Shown piece by piece: positions 1 through 6,258 of a DNA stretch of 8,077 nt. The position numbers and the translations under genes were made by a program. Where the stretch lies: positions 1-8,077 of the forward strand of contig CAMOXP010000054.1 in assembly GCA_946629205.1 (NCBI GenBank). Direction: 5' to 3'. The DNA comes from an uncultured Bacillota bacterium. GTDB lineage: Bacteria; Bacillota; Clostridia; Peptostreptococcales; Anaerovoracaceae. Positions within the stretch are counted from its first letter, which is position 1, and each line of letters opens with the position of its first letter. The notes under the pieces were generated by a model, which was not told where the DNA came from, did not search any database, and saw only the letters and a program-made list of their open reading frames with translations.

Positions 1-995
1 TCGTTCTCATAGAACAGTCTGATGTCGTCAACTCCGTACTTCAGCATCGCTACACGCTCGACTCCCAGTCCGAACGCAAAACCGGTATACTTCTCTGTAT
101 CCAGTCCGCCGACTTTCAGTACGTTCGGGTGAACCATGCCGCAGCCCAGGATCTCGATCCATCCAGAGCCCTTGCAGACACGGCAGCCCTTGCCCCCGCA
201 CTTGAAGCAGGAGACGTCCACCTCGGCGCTCGGTTCTGTGAACGGGAAGTGGTGGGGACGGAACTTGGTCTTTGTCTCCGGTCCGAACAGCTGCTTGGCG
301 AAGCTGTCCAGCGTTCCCTTCAGGTCCGCCATGGTAATTCCCTCATCGACCACCAGTCCTTCGATCTGGTGGAACATCGGGGAGTGGGTGGCGTCCGGCG
401 TATCGCAGCGGAAGCATCTGCCCGGTGAGATCACCTTGATCGGGGGCTTTTGCTTTAGGAGCGTTCTGACCTGTACCGGAGATGTCTGGGTTCTGAGCAG
501 CACATCATCAGTGATGTAGAACGTATCCGTCATATCCCTTGCCGGATGGTCCGGCGCCGCGTTCAGCGCGTCAAAGTTATTGAAAACAGTCTCTACTTCA
601 GGACCCTCGACGATCGAGAATCCCATGTTCATAAAGACTCTTGAAATCTCTTCCATGGTGATCGTCAGCGGATGTTTGACGCCGATTTTCGGCTTTCTGC
701 CCGGCTCCGTCACATCGATCCGCTCGATCTTAAACTGGGCCTCCTTGGCCTTTGCCTTCAGCTCCTCGAACTGCTTTTCAAGCATCTCTTCGATCTGTCC
801 TCTGACGGCGTTTGCCTTCTGCCCTGTCGTCTTCCTCTCTTCCGGGCTAAGCTTGCCCATCCCTCTCAGGATCTGCGTCAGCTCACCTTTTTTGCCCAGA
901 AATTTAACTCTGATTTCCTCTGTCTGCGCCCTGTCATGTGCCTTCTCAAGCTGGGACTTCGCTTCTTCCAAAATTCTGTTTAACTGGTCCTGCAT
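1..995 (-). CDS. pheS: Phenylalanine--tRNA ligase alpha subunit (partial, C-terminus cut by window edge)
   Basis: This is the catalytic subunit of the cytoplasmic (alpha-beta)2 phenylalanyl-tRNA synthetase, which charges tRNA-Phe. My translation from the ATG at 995 gives 331 uninterrupted residues to the left edge. Residues 1-90 are a charged, probably coiled-coil tRNA-binding arm. The class II core follows: motif 2 region with GRCFRCDTPDATHSPMFHQ at 192-210, a Phe-pocket segment FRPHHFPFTEPSAEVDV at 245-261, and motif 3 GFAFGLGVERVAML at 305-318. A double CxxC segment (C263, C266, C271, C274) is, to my knowledge, usual in Gram-positive PheS. Family members are about 340 residues, so roughly 8-15 residues lie beyond base 1; pheT is expected next. 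The start is supported by AAAGG seven bases upstream of the ATG. The gene sits 29 bases after the methyltransferase gene and is probably co-transcribed with it. Identification is very secure. Confidence 0.97.
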   Translation of the reverse strand, partial: MQDQLNRILEEAKSQLEKAHDRAQTEEIRVKFLGKKGELTQILRGMGKLSPEERKTTGQKANAVRGQIEEMLEKQFEELKAKAKEAQFKIERIDVTEPGRKPKIGVKHPLTITMEEISRVFMNMGFSIVEGPEVETVFNNFDALNAAPDHPARDMTDTFYITDDVLLRTQTSPVQVRTLLKQKPPIKVISPGRCFRCDTPDATHSPMFHQIEGLVVDEGITMADLKGTLDSFAKQLFGPETKTKFRPHHFPFTEPSAEVDVSCFKCGGKGCRVCKGSGWIEILGCGMVHPNVLKVGGLDTEKYTGFAFGLGVERVAMLKYGVDDIRLFYEN

Positions 996-1024
996 TCCTT
1001 TACCTTTCTTCACGCCTGCGCGGC

Positions 1025-1843
1025 CTATGCGCGTCTCTCACGTTCCTGCCTGTAAGCTTCATACATGAGAACGCCCGCGGCCACCGCTGCGTTCAATGAT
1101 TCTATGTCACCCTCCATGGGGATCCTGACTTTGAGATCGGCTGCGGCCTTCAGCTCGTCGCTGACGCCTCTGCCTTCATTGCCGATTGCAAAAGCAATCC
1201 CGCCTGTCAGGTCCGCCTGCGTATAATCCGCGGCGCCGTCCAGATCGCCGGCAATGATCCTGAGACCCATGCGCCTGCAAAGGCTCACGGCCTCTTCTGT
1301 TTCATATCCTTCAAAAACATCAACTCTGAGCAGTGAACCTGCCGCTGCTCTGACTGTCTTTGGTGCGTATATATCTCCCGTACCCTTTATTGCGATCAGC
1401 GTACCGAAGCCTGCTGCTTCAGCCGTTCTGATGATCGTTCCGATGTTGCCCGGATCCTGCAGCCGGTCCAGTATGAGGACCTTCGACTGTGATCCGATCT
1501 TCCGTGCTCCGCCGGACGGCTTACGCGCTGCCGCCAGCACGCCCTGGGAATGCTCCGTATCTGACAGCTTGTCGAACAGATCATCCGCCAGGAGCACACA
1601 CTGCGGGCCGTCTGCTGCACTGCCGCACAGCGCCGCCAGTTCTTCTGCGTCAGTCCCTGCAGTCTCCGCTGCCGCGCTCTCCCGGATGAACACTGTTTCG
1701 AGACCCGCGCCCGATTTCAGCGCATCCATAACAGGCCTTGGACCTTCGAGAAGGAAAAGCCTTGTCTGATCTCTGTATTTCTTTCTGAGAAGCCGCAGGG
1801 CTTCCTTGTATGTCTGATTGTCCTTTGACCTGATCCTTTTCAT
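1025..1843 (-). CDS. TrmH/SpoU-family RNA 2'-O-methyltransferase (YsgA-like)
   Basis: The 272-residue product is a SPOUT-superfamily enzyme that transfers methyl from S-adenosylmethionine to a ribose 2'-OH in RNA. The N-terminal part (about 1-105) resembles the small substrate-binding domain of the family, opening with a basic MKRIRSKDN stretch and containing LFLLEGPRPVMDAL at 29-42. The trefoil-knot catalytic domain carries all three family motifs: DPGNIGTIIRTA at 130-141 (motif 1, with N133 and R139), IGNEGRG at 220-226 (motif 2) and IPMEGDIESLNAAVAAG at 241-257 (motif 3). Residues 55-80 are an Ala-rich stretch that looks like a linker. The neighbour is pheS, as for Bacillus subtilis ysgA, whose product methylates the 23S rRNA A-loop. 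That target is inferred here from similarity and synteny and is not proven. The ATG at 1843 has only a weak AGG ribosome binding site eight bases upstream. Family call sure; substrate less so. Confidence 0.93.
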   Translation of the reverse strand: MKRIRSKDNQTYKEALRLLRKKYRDQTRLFLLEGPRPVMDALKSGAGLETVFIRESAAAETAGTDAEELAALCGSAADGPQCVLLADDLFDKLSDTEHSQGVLAAARKPSGGARKIGSQSKVLILDRLQDPGNIGTIIRTAEAAGFGTLIAIKGTGDIYAPKTVRAAAGSLLRVDVFEGYETEEAVSLCRRMGLRIIAGDLDGAADYTQADLTGGIAFAIGNEGRGVSDELKAAADLKVRIPMEGDIESLNAAVAAGVLMYEAYRQERERRA

Positions 1844-1866
1844 CCGGAAAGCCTGTGCTTCGTGAT

Positions 1867-1903
1867 AAAAAAGCAGTAGCCGGCGCTGAACCGGCTACCT
1901 GCT
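1867..1903 (-). terminator. Rho-independent terminator after ftsZ
   Basis: Read on the minus strand, the ftsZ stop codon (1917-1915) is followed 11 bases later by a GC-rich hairpin. The arm at 1903-1891 pairs with 1883-1872: seven perfect pairs (TAGCCGG with CCGGCTA), then five more (AGCAG with CTGCT) after a single bulged base, around a 7-base loop (1890-1884). The stem is followed directly by six T residues. This is a textbook intrinsic terminator for leftward transcription. On the plus strand the distal side has no T run, so it works in one direction. It ends 23 bases before the start codon of the methyltransferase gene. Confidence 0.9.
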
Positions 1904-1914
1904 GATCTTTCATA

Positions 1915-3012
1915 CTATTTCTGTTTCAGGAAGTCCGGAATATCATAGTCAGCCGTTTTGCTGAAGTCTGCTGTGTGTCTTGGAACAGCTGCCTTCGTTA
2001 CCGGTTCAGGCTGCGCTTCTATGGCAGGTCTTTCCGGAATTACCGGCGCTTCTTCTCTTCCCTTCTCGAATCCGGCAGCGATCACTGTAACCGCGATCTC
2101 GTCGTTCATCTCTTCCTTGATGGAAGTACCGAGGATGATGATAGCGTTCGGATCTGCTGCTTCGTCGATCTGTGACGCGACTCTGTCCACATCCAGCATG
2201 GTCAGTCCCAGACCGCCTGTGATGTTGATCAGGACAGCCTTGGCGCCGCTGATCTCTGTCTCAAGCAGCGGGCTGTTCACAGCGCCCTGTACTGCGTCGT
2301 CCAGCTTGTTGTCGCCTGCACCGTGTCCGACGCCCATATGTACGATGCCTCTGTCCTTCATGATGGTTGTGACATCCGCGAAGTCCAGGTTGATCAGAGC
2401 GTCGTCTACGATGATGTCCGAGATGGACTGTACGCCCAGTTTCAGAACATCGTCTGCCATTGAGAATGCTTCCAGCAGTGATGTCTGTTCTTCAACGGTT
2501 TCGAGGAGCTTGTCGTTCGGGATCACGACGAGTGAGTCTACATACTTCTTCAGGAACTTAATGCCCAGTTCCGCGTGCTCGCCTCTCTTCCTGCCTTCGA
2601 ATCTAAACGGCTTCGTTACTACACCTACCGTCAGGATTCCCATATCCTTGGCGATCTTAGCAATGATCGGCGCTGCTCCGGTACCTGTTCCGCCGCCCAT
2701 ACCGCAGGTGATGAACACCATGTCGGCTCCGGTGACGAATTTCTCCAGATCTTCAAGGTTTTCTTCCGCGGACTTCTGGCCTACCTCAGGATTGCCGCCT
2801 GCGCCCAGTCCCTTTGTCAGTTTCTCACCGATCTGGATCTTTGTTTCTGCGCTGTTCTTTGACAGTGCCTGCTTATCTGTGTTGACCGCGATGAAAGTCA
2901 CGCCCTTCATGCCGGACTCGATCATTCTGTTGATCGCGTTGCAGCCGCCGCCGCCGACACCGATAACTTTTATTTCCTGTAATGTATTGTCATTCGTTTC
3001 AAATTGTAACAT
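1915..3012 (-). CDS. ftsZ: Cell division protein FtsZ
   Basis: FtsZ is the tubulin-like GTPase that polymerises under the membrane at mid-cell and recruits the division machinery. The 365-residue product has the nucleotide-binding loops GVGGGGC at 18-24 and the tubulin signature GGGTGTG at 106-112. The synergy (T7) loop NLDFAD at 208-213 supplies D210 and D213, which complete the GTPase site of the neighbouring subunit. After the globular part (to about 316) comes a short variable linker of about 40 residues. The conserved C-terminal peptide DYDIPDFLKQK follows, the docking site for membrane tethers such as FtsA or SepF. Length is typical. The start is fixed by GGAGG (3024-3020) seven bases before the ATG. 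It lies 51 bases after ftsQ with its own promoter candidate, and a terminator follows. The residues just before the T7 loop (DDALIN, 203-208) differ from the usual PGLIN/PGLMN. Confidence 0.99.
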   Translation of the reverse strand: MLQFETNDNTLQEIKVIGVGGGGCNAINRMIESGMKGVTFIAVNTDKQALSKNSAETKIQIGEKLTKGLGAGGNPEVGQKSAEENLEDLEKFVTGADMVFITCGMGGGTGTGAAPIIAKIAKDMGILTVGVVTKPFRFEGRKRGEHAELGIKFLKKYVDSLVVIPNDKLLETVEEQTSLLEAFSMADDVLKLGVQSISDIIVDDALINLDFADVTTIMKDRGIVHMGVGHGAGDNKLDDAVQGAVNSPLLETEISGAKAVLINITGGLGLTMLDVDRVASQIDEAADPNAIIILGTSIKEEMNDEIAVTVIAAGFEKGREEAPVIPERPAIEAQPEPVTKAAVPRHTADFSKTADYDIPDFLKQK

Positions 3013-3049
3013 CAGGGTACCTCCGCATAATGTAGTTATATCTGTTGCA

Positions 3050-3078
3050 AGTATAGCATAGTTTTATTTTGGCGTAAA
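3050..3078 (-). promoter_or_regulatory. Candidate SigA-type extended -10 promoter of ftsZ
   Basis: On the minus strand a -35-like TTTACG (3078-3073, four of six consensus bases) is separated by exactly 17 bases from TATACT (3055-3050, five of six). A TG at 3058-3057 adds the extended -10 motif TGn. The predicted transcript would start near 3043 and give a leader of about 30 bases that carries the GGAGG site. The surrounding ftsQ-ftsZ gap is clearly more AT-rich than the flanking genes. The -35 lies in the last codons of ftsQ. This is a sequence-based prediction; read-through from the upstream cluster probably also contributes to ftsZ expression. Confidence 0.65.
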
Positions 3079-3978
3079 GAAACAATAATCATTGTTATAT
3101 ACATTTATTGTGCCTTTTTCTTCACCTTTCTGGTAAAGATCGTAGACGACTTTCTTGAGCGTTCCGGACTTGATGGCCGACATGACATTATCATATTTCC
3201 CCGCGCATTTCAGCTCATCGTAGATATAAGCGTCGACCCTGCTGCCTTTGAACACCACCCTCTTGAAGAAGAGGTCGTTCTCGTCAGTGGTGTTGAGGAG
3301 GTCCAAAGCGCGCTTCAGCCCCTGTGTCTCCTTAAGTTCGATGGTTTTCTTCTTTTCCGCGCCTGTGACCGTCACGCCTTCGATGATTGTCGCCTGATGT
3401 TCTTTCTTCGTGATGTCCAGCACCATGCCTTCGGAATCGGTGACCACGAACTTCGCATCCTTATGGAACTGTGCCAGCAGAGGCCGCTCCTTGACGATGA
3501 TCTCCACCTTGTCCGGCAGTTTCCTGTTCACATTGACGCTTTCGATGTACAGATTCTTCTTGATCTTGTGCTGCACCAGAAGCGGATGCACCTTGAACAC
3601 ACTCTCTCCCATCTTGATCTCTGAGAGCTTGACGACTTCCGCATCGGTCACGCCCTCGTTTCCGATAACCGCGATTCCGTTCACGTTGAAATAATTCAGC
3701 TGTGATACGAGATACGCCCCCGCTATGATCACGAGCACGATCAAAATGCGCAAAAGATAGTGTTTTTTCTTGTGCTTCCGTTTGTGCTGGGATTTGCCGC
3801 GCGGAGGATTGCTGCGTTCGGGCTCGTCGTGCGGCGGCTTGCTAAGCGGAGGTTCACTGTACGGGACCTCTGTGTGCGGCTTGCTGTGCGGCGGCTCGCT
3901 TACCGGCTGATCTGCCTTTGCTTCCGTTGCCTTTGCATCTGTATTTTCAGTTGTGTCGGTAACCGGTTTCTCAGTCAC
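3064..3978 (-). CDS. ftsQ: Cell division protein FtsQ/DivIB
   Basis: This is a single-pass membrane protein of the divisome that bridges FtsL/FtsB-type partners and the septal wall synthases. The 304 residues form a long cytoplasmic tail (1-73), one transmembrane helix (about 74-94, LLRILIVLVIIAGAYLV), and an extracytoplasmic POTRA-like domain beginning YFNVNGIAVIGNEGVTDAEVV (96-116). A beta domain continues through KLPDKVEIIVKERPLLAQ (153-170) to a C-terminal region ending at 304. The tail has an acidic Thr-rich start, then Pro/Ser/His-rich imperfect repeats (27-60), then a basic cluster (KSQHKRKHKKKH, 62-73) next to the membrane, consistent with inside orientation. The start codon is GTG: the next in-frame Met is residue 123, inside the conserved domain, and GGAGG lies nine bases upstream. 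The gene overlaps the end of murG by 8 bases. The symbol divIB would be equally correct. Confidence 0.95.
   Translation of the reverse strand: MTEKPVTDTTENTDAKATEAKADQPVSEPPHSKPHTEVPYSEPPLSKPPHDEPERSNPPRGKSQHKRKHKKKHYLLRILIVLVIIAGAYLVSQLNYFNVNGIAVIGNEGVTDAEVVKLSEIKMGESVFKVHPLLVQHKIKKNLYIESVNVNRKLPDKVEIIVKERPLLAQFHKDAKFVVTDSEGMVLDITKKEHQATIIEGVTVTGAEKKKTIELKETQGLKRALDLLNTTDENDLFFKRVVFKGSRVDAYIYDELKCAGKYDNVMSAIKSGTLKKVVYDLYQKGEEKGTINVYNNDYCFFTPK
3081..3096. repeat. 16-base imperfect palindrome just upstream of the ftsZ -35
   Basis: AACAAT and ATTGTT form a perfect 6-base inverted repeat around AATC. It ends two bases before the -35 hexamer of the ftsZ promoter candidate, a place where a regulator could bind. 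It also encodes NNDYC in the last codons of ftsQ, so it may be a by-product of Asn/Asp/Tyr codons. The arms are too AT-rich and too far from any T run to be a terminator. Operator function is speculative. Confidence 0.3.
3799..3900 (-). repeat. Imperfect Pro/Ser-rich tandem repeat inside ftsQ
   Basis: Codons 27-60 of ftsQ encode two and a half diverged copies of a 14-15 residue unit: SEPPHSKPHTEVPY (27-40), SEPPLSKPPHDEPER (41-55) and SNPPR (56-60). At DNA level the copies share blocks such as AGCAAGCCGC but have drifted at third positions, so the repeat is old and not a recent slippage product. It lies entirely in the cytoplasmic tail, which is the least conserved part of the family. Confidence 0.75.
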
Positions 3979-5080
3979 GCCTGATTTCCTCCAGGATCCT
4001 GTCGCAGATGATCTCCGTCGCCCGGTCCGGTCCGCAGACGCGGCTTGCTGCCGCCATGCGCTCCAGTGTTTCCGGGTCTTCCCTGAGTCGCTCGATCTCC
4101 GCGATCAGCTTCGCGTCTTCCAGGTCCTTTTCCTCGATGATGATCGCGCCGCCTGCCTCTGCGACTGCCAGCGCGTTGTAATACTGGTGATTTCCCGTGA
4201 CCATCGGCGACGGGATGAAAATGGCCGGTCTGCCGCTGACGGTTGTCTCCGCGACTGTCAGCGCGCCGCTCCTGCTGATGACCAGATCGGCTGCGGCCAG
4301 ATAAGACGCCATATCATCGATATACTCGATGATCCTGATATTGTCCGCCGGTTCGAACCCTTCTTCCCGGAAGGATTCCAGTATGCCATCGTAATAGTAG
4401 CTTCCGGCGCCCAGCACGATGCTGACATCGCTGCGTCCGTTCATGGCCCGGATCACACTGATCATCGCCTTATTGATCCTGCCTGCTCCCTGGCTTCCGC
4501 CAAAAGCCAGAACGACAAAGGCGTCTTCCTTGAGTCCCAGCGCAGCGCGGGACTCTGCCTTGTCTTTGTCTTTGAATTCGTCTCTTACAGGATTTCCCGA
4601 GACGATCAGTTTATCCTGATCCTTGAAGTATTCCGCAGCCAACGCAAAACCAAGAAACACGTTTCGTACGCCCTTCTCCAGGAGCTTGTTGGTCACTCCC
4701 GGGTAAGCGTTCTGTTCATGGACGAATGTCGGGATCTTCTCCTTCTGTGCCGTCTTGACCATGGGAGCGCTGGCATAGCCTCCTGTGCCCACGACAACAT
4801 CCGGCTTGAAATCCCGGATGATCTTCTTCGCCTGCGCGTTTCCCTTCATGAGTTTGCGCACGACTTTCACATTTTTCGCAAGGTGTTTCCGGTCGAAACC
4901 CTCCACGGGAATGAGTCGGATATCGTAGCCGCGCTTCGGAACCAGAGTCTTCTCCAGGCCTCTCTCTGCACCCACGAACAGGATCTTCGCCTTCGGGTCT
5001 CTCCGTTTGATTTCATCTGCTATGGCAATTGCAGGATAGATATGCCCGCCGGTTCCTCCGCCTGTCATGATCACTCTCAT
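3971..5080 (-). CDS. murG: UDP-N-acetylglucosamine--lipid I GlcNAc transferase MurG
   Basis: MurG is a GT-B glycosyltransferase on the inner face of the membrane. It moves GlcNAc from UDP-GlcNAc onto lipid I to make lipid II, the last cytoplasmic step of peptidoglycan synthesis. In the 369 residues the N-domain begins with the glycine loop GGGTGGH (7-13), followed by GTGGYAS (98-104), HEQN (121-124) and GNPVR (162-166). The C-domain contains GGSQGAG (194-200), RSGALTVAE (270-278) and NHQYYNA (297-303), the sugar-nucleotide pocket. Length fits the family. The start is set by GGAGG (5092-5088) seven bases before the ATG, inside the end of ftsW. The genes overlap by four bases (ATGA), which suggests translational coupling. 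The 3' end overlaps the ftsQ start by 8 bases and carries its ribosome binding site. No fault was seen. Confidence 0.99.
   Translation of the reverse strand: MRVIMTGGGTGGHIYPAIAIADEIKRRDPKAKILFVGAERGLEKTLVPKRGYDIRLIPVEGFDRKHLAKNVKVVRKLMKGNAQAKKIIRDFKPDVVVGTGGYASAPMVKTAQKEKIPTFVHEQNAYPGVTNKLLEKGVRNVFLGFALAAEYFKDQDKLIVSGNPVRDEFKDKDKAESRAALGLKEDAFVVLAFGGSQGAGRINKAMISVIRAMNGRSDVSIVLGAGSYYYDGILESFREEGFEPADNIRIIEYIDDMASYLAAADLVISRSGALTVAETTVSGRPAIFIPSPMVTGNHQYYNALAVAEAGGAIIIEEKDLEDAKLIAEIERLREDPETLERMAAASRVCGPDRATEIICDRILEEIRRD
3988..3992 (-). promoter_or_regulatory. Ribosome binding site deciding the GTG start of ftsQ
   Basis: GGAGG on the minus strand, nine bases before GTG at 3978-3976, lies within the last codons of murG (encoding LEEIRRD). 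With no in-frame ATG before codon 123 of ftsQ, this site fixes the GTG as start and makes the murG-ftsQ overlap a likely case of translational coupling. Confidence 0.8.
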
Positions 5081-6258
5081 TCTGCCACCTCCGCCATTGC
5101 TTCAATTTGCTCATTCGGAAGGTGCCGCGATATATTGAGCACCACTCCCGCCATAAACATGAATATCATCAAGGCGTTTCCGCCGTAACTTACGAATGGG
5201 AGGTTCACGCCGGTCGCCGGCATGGAGGATGTGATGACCAGCAGATTGAGCACCACCTGGATCGCTACCATAAGGACAGTGCCGGAAGCGATCAGAAGTC
5301 CGAACTCGTCCCTGCACCGGAGGGCGATGCTTGCGCCGCGCCAGATGAAGACCGTGTACATGACCAGGAGCAGGAGCACGCCCAGATAGCCTGTTTCCTC
5401 TCCGATGATCGCCAGGATAAAGTCGTTATGCGGATATGGCAGATACAGACTCTTCGTGACGCTCTTGCCCAGTCCTACGCCGAACAGTCCGCCTGATCCC
5501 AGCGCCTGCAGTCCCTGCACGATCTGATATCCGCTTGTCGCTGCGTAATCGAACGGGTGCGTGAACGTATCGAACCGTTCCTGCCAGAAACCGCCTTTGA
5601 ACATGATCAGCGCCAGAGTCCCTGCAACGCCTGCGCCCGTCAGCACGAAGATGTAGATCCACCGCATGCCTGCCACGAGCATCATGACCAGCACGATACC
5701 CACCAGCGTGATGGCAGTCGACAGATTCGGCTGCTTGATGATCATCGCAGCGAACACGCCGGCCACGACCAGGATCGGGAGCATGCCACGCGTGAACGAT
5801 CGTATTTTTCTCGTGTTTTCTGCGCAGAACCATGCGATGAAGAAAATCATCCCCATCTTGGAGATCTCGCCCGGCATAATGGTGATCGGGCCTACCATGA
5901 TCCACCGCGTCGCGTTGTTGGCTGTATGCCCCAACGGGGTGAACACAAGCAAAAGCAGCGCAAAGCAGACGCCAAGCAGCCCCAGGATCAGCACCTTGTT
6001 GTTCCACGTTCTGTAATCCACAACGATTCCGAAACACATGAGCGCCGTTCCCAGAACGACCCAGATTCCGTCACGGATCAGATAGTAAAACGGATTCCCG
6101 TTCTCATTGATCGAGAAATAGTAGCTGGCGCTGAACACCATGATCAGACCGTACATCGCCAGAGCGATGGTCATAGTCAGCATCCAGAAGTCCACTTCCT
6201 TGATCTGGTCGATCAGTCCGTTCTTTTGTTTGATTGTTTCTAGAGTTTCTGAGCGCAT
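5077..6258 (-). CDS. ftsW: Septal peptidoglycan polymerase FtsW (SEDS family)
   Basis: FtsW is an integral membrane glycosyltransferase that polymerises lipid II together with a class B penicillin-binding protein at the division site. The 393 residues show about ten hydrophobic helices (roughly 25-45, 64-81, 88-108, 134-145, 158-175, 181-196, 200-219, 285-306, 318-342 and 354-376). SEDS hallmarks are TRWIMVGPITIMPGE (117-131), GLFGVGLGKS (257-266), YPHNDFILAIIGEETGYLG (275-293), and PATGVNLPFVSYGG (347-360). D279 in HNDF corresponds to the catalytic aspartate of the family (E. coli FtsW D297). FtsW fits better than RodA because of its place between murD and murG; the sporulation paralogue SpoVE occupies the same slot in Bacillus and cannot be excluded. 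The ATG overlaps the end of murD by 19 bases, and its nearest good ribosome binding site is unusually distant. The short C-terminal tail is cytoplasmic. Confidence 0.95.
   Translation of the reverse strand: MRSETLETIKQKNGLIDQIKEVDFWMLTMTIALAMYGLIMVFSASYYFSINENGNPFYYLIRDGIWVVLGTALMCFGIVVDYRTWNNKVLILGLLGVCFALLLLVFTPLGHTANNATRWIMVGPITIMPGEISKMGMIFFIAWFCAENTRKIRSFTRGMLPILVVAGVFAAMIIKQPNLSTAITLVGIVLVMMLVAGMRWIYIFVLTGAGVAGTLALIMFKGGFWQERFDTFTHPFDYAATSGYQIVQGLQALGSGGLFGVGLGKSVTKSLYLPYPHNDFILAIIGEETGYLGVLLLLVMYTVFIWRGASIALRCRDEFGLLIASGTVLMVAIQVVLNLLVITSSMPATGVNLPFVSYGGNALMIFMFMAGVVLNISRHLPNEQIEAMAEVAE

Noticed and set aside
129..519. Two overlapping plus-strand frames opposite pheS
   Set aside because: Both are contained in the pheS coding region, whose conserved class II synthetase motifs lie on the other strand.
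996..1024. Possible T-box or other leader before pheS
   Set aside because: The gap is only 29 bases, with no T-box consensus and no terminator hairpin; it holds just the ribosome binding site.
1650..1913. Minus-strand frame of 87 codons starting just after ftsZ
   Set aside because: It runs through the terminator hairpin and then out of frame through the methyltransferase gene; Ser/Arg-rich shadow sequence without similarity to a known family.
1942..1947. TATGAT on the minus strand as a -10 element for the methyltransferase-pheS unit
   Set aside because: It encodes the conserved FtsZ C-terminal residues Tyr-Asp, and the hexamer 17 bases upstream (CAGACT) matches the -35 consensus at only three bases. 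A promoter here is possible but not supported.
1958..3061. Long plus-strand open frame of 367 codons covering ftsZ
   Set aside because: It is the antisense shadow of ftsZ: Ser/Pro/Thr-rich low-information sequence, no recognisable domain, no ribosome binding site, and ftsZ itself is unmistakable.
3953..5188. Plus-strand open frame of 411 codons covering murG
   Set aside because: Antisense to murG with an Asp/Arg/Cys/His-rich composition produced by the complement of common codons; no motif and no initiation signal.
5557..6243. Plus-strand open frame of 228 codons opposite ftsW
   Set aside because: The His/Asp/Arg/Gln-rich product is the typical reverse image of hydrophobic membrane-helix codons; not a gene.
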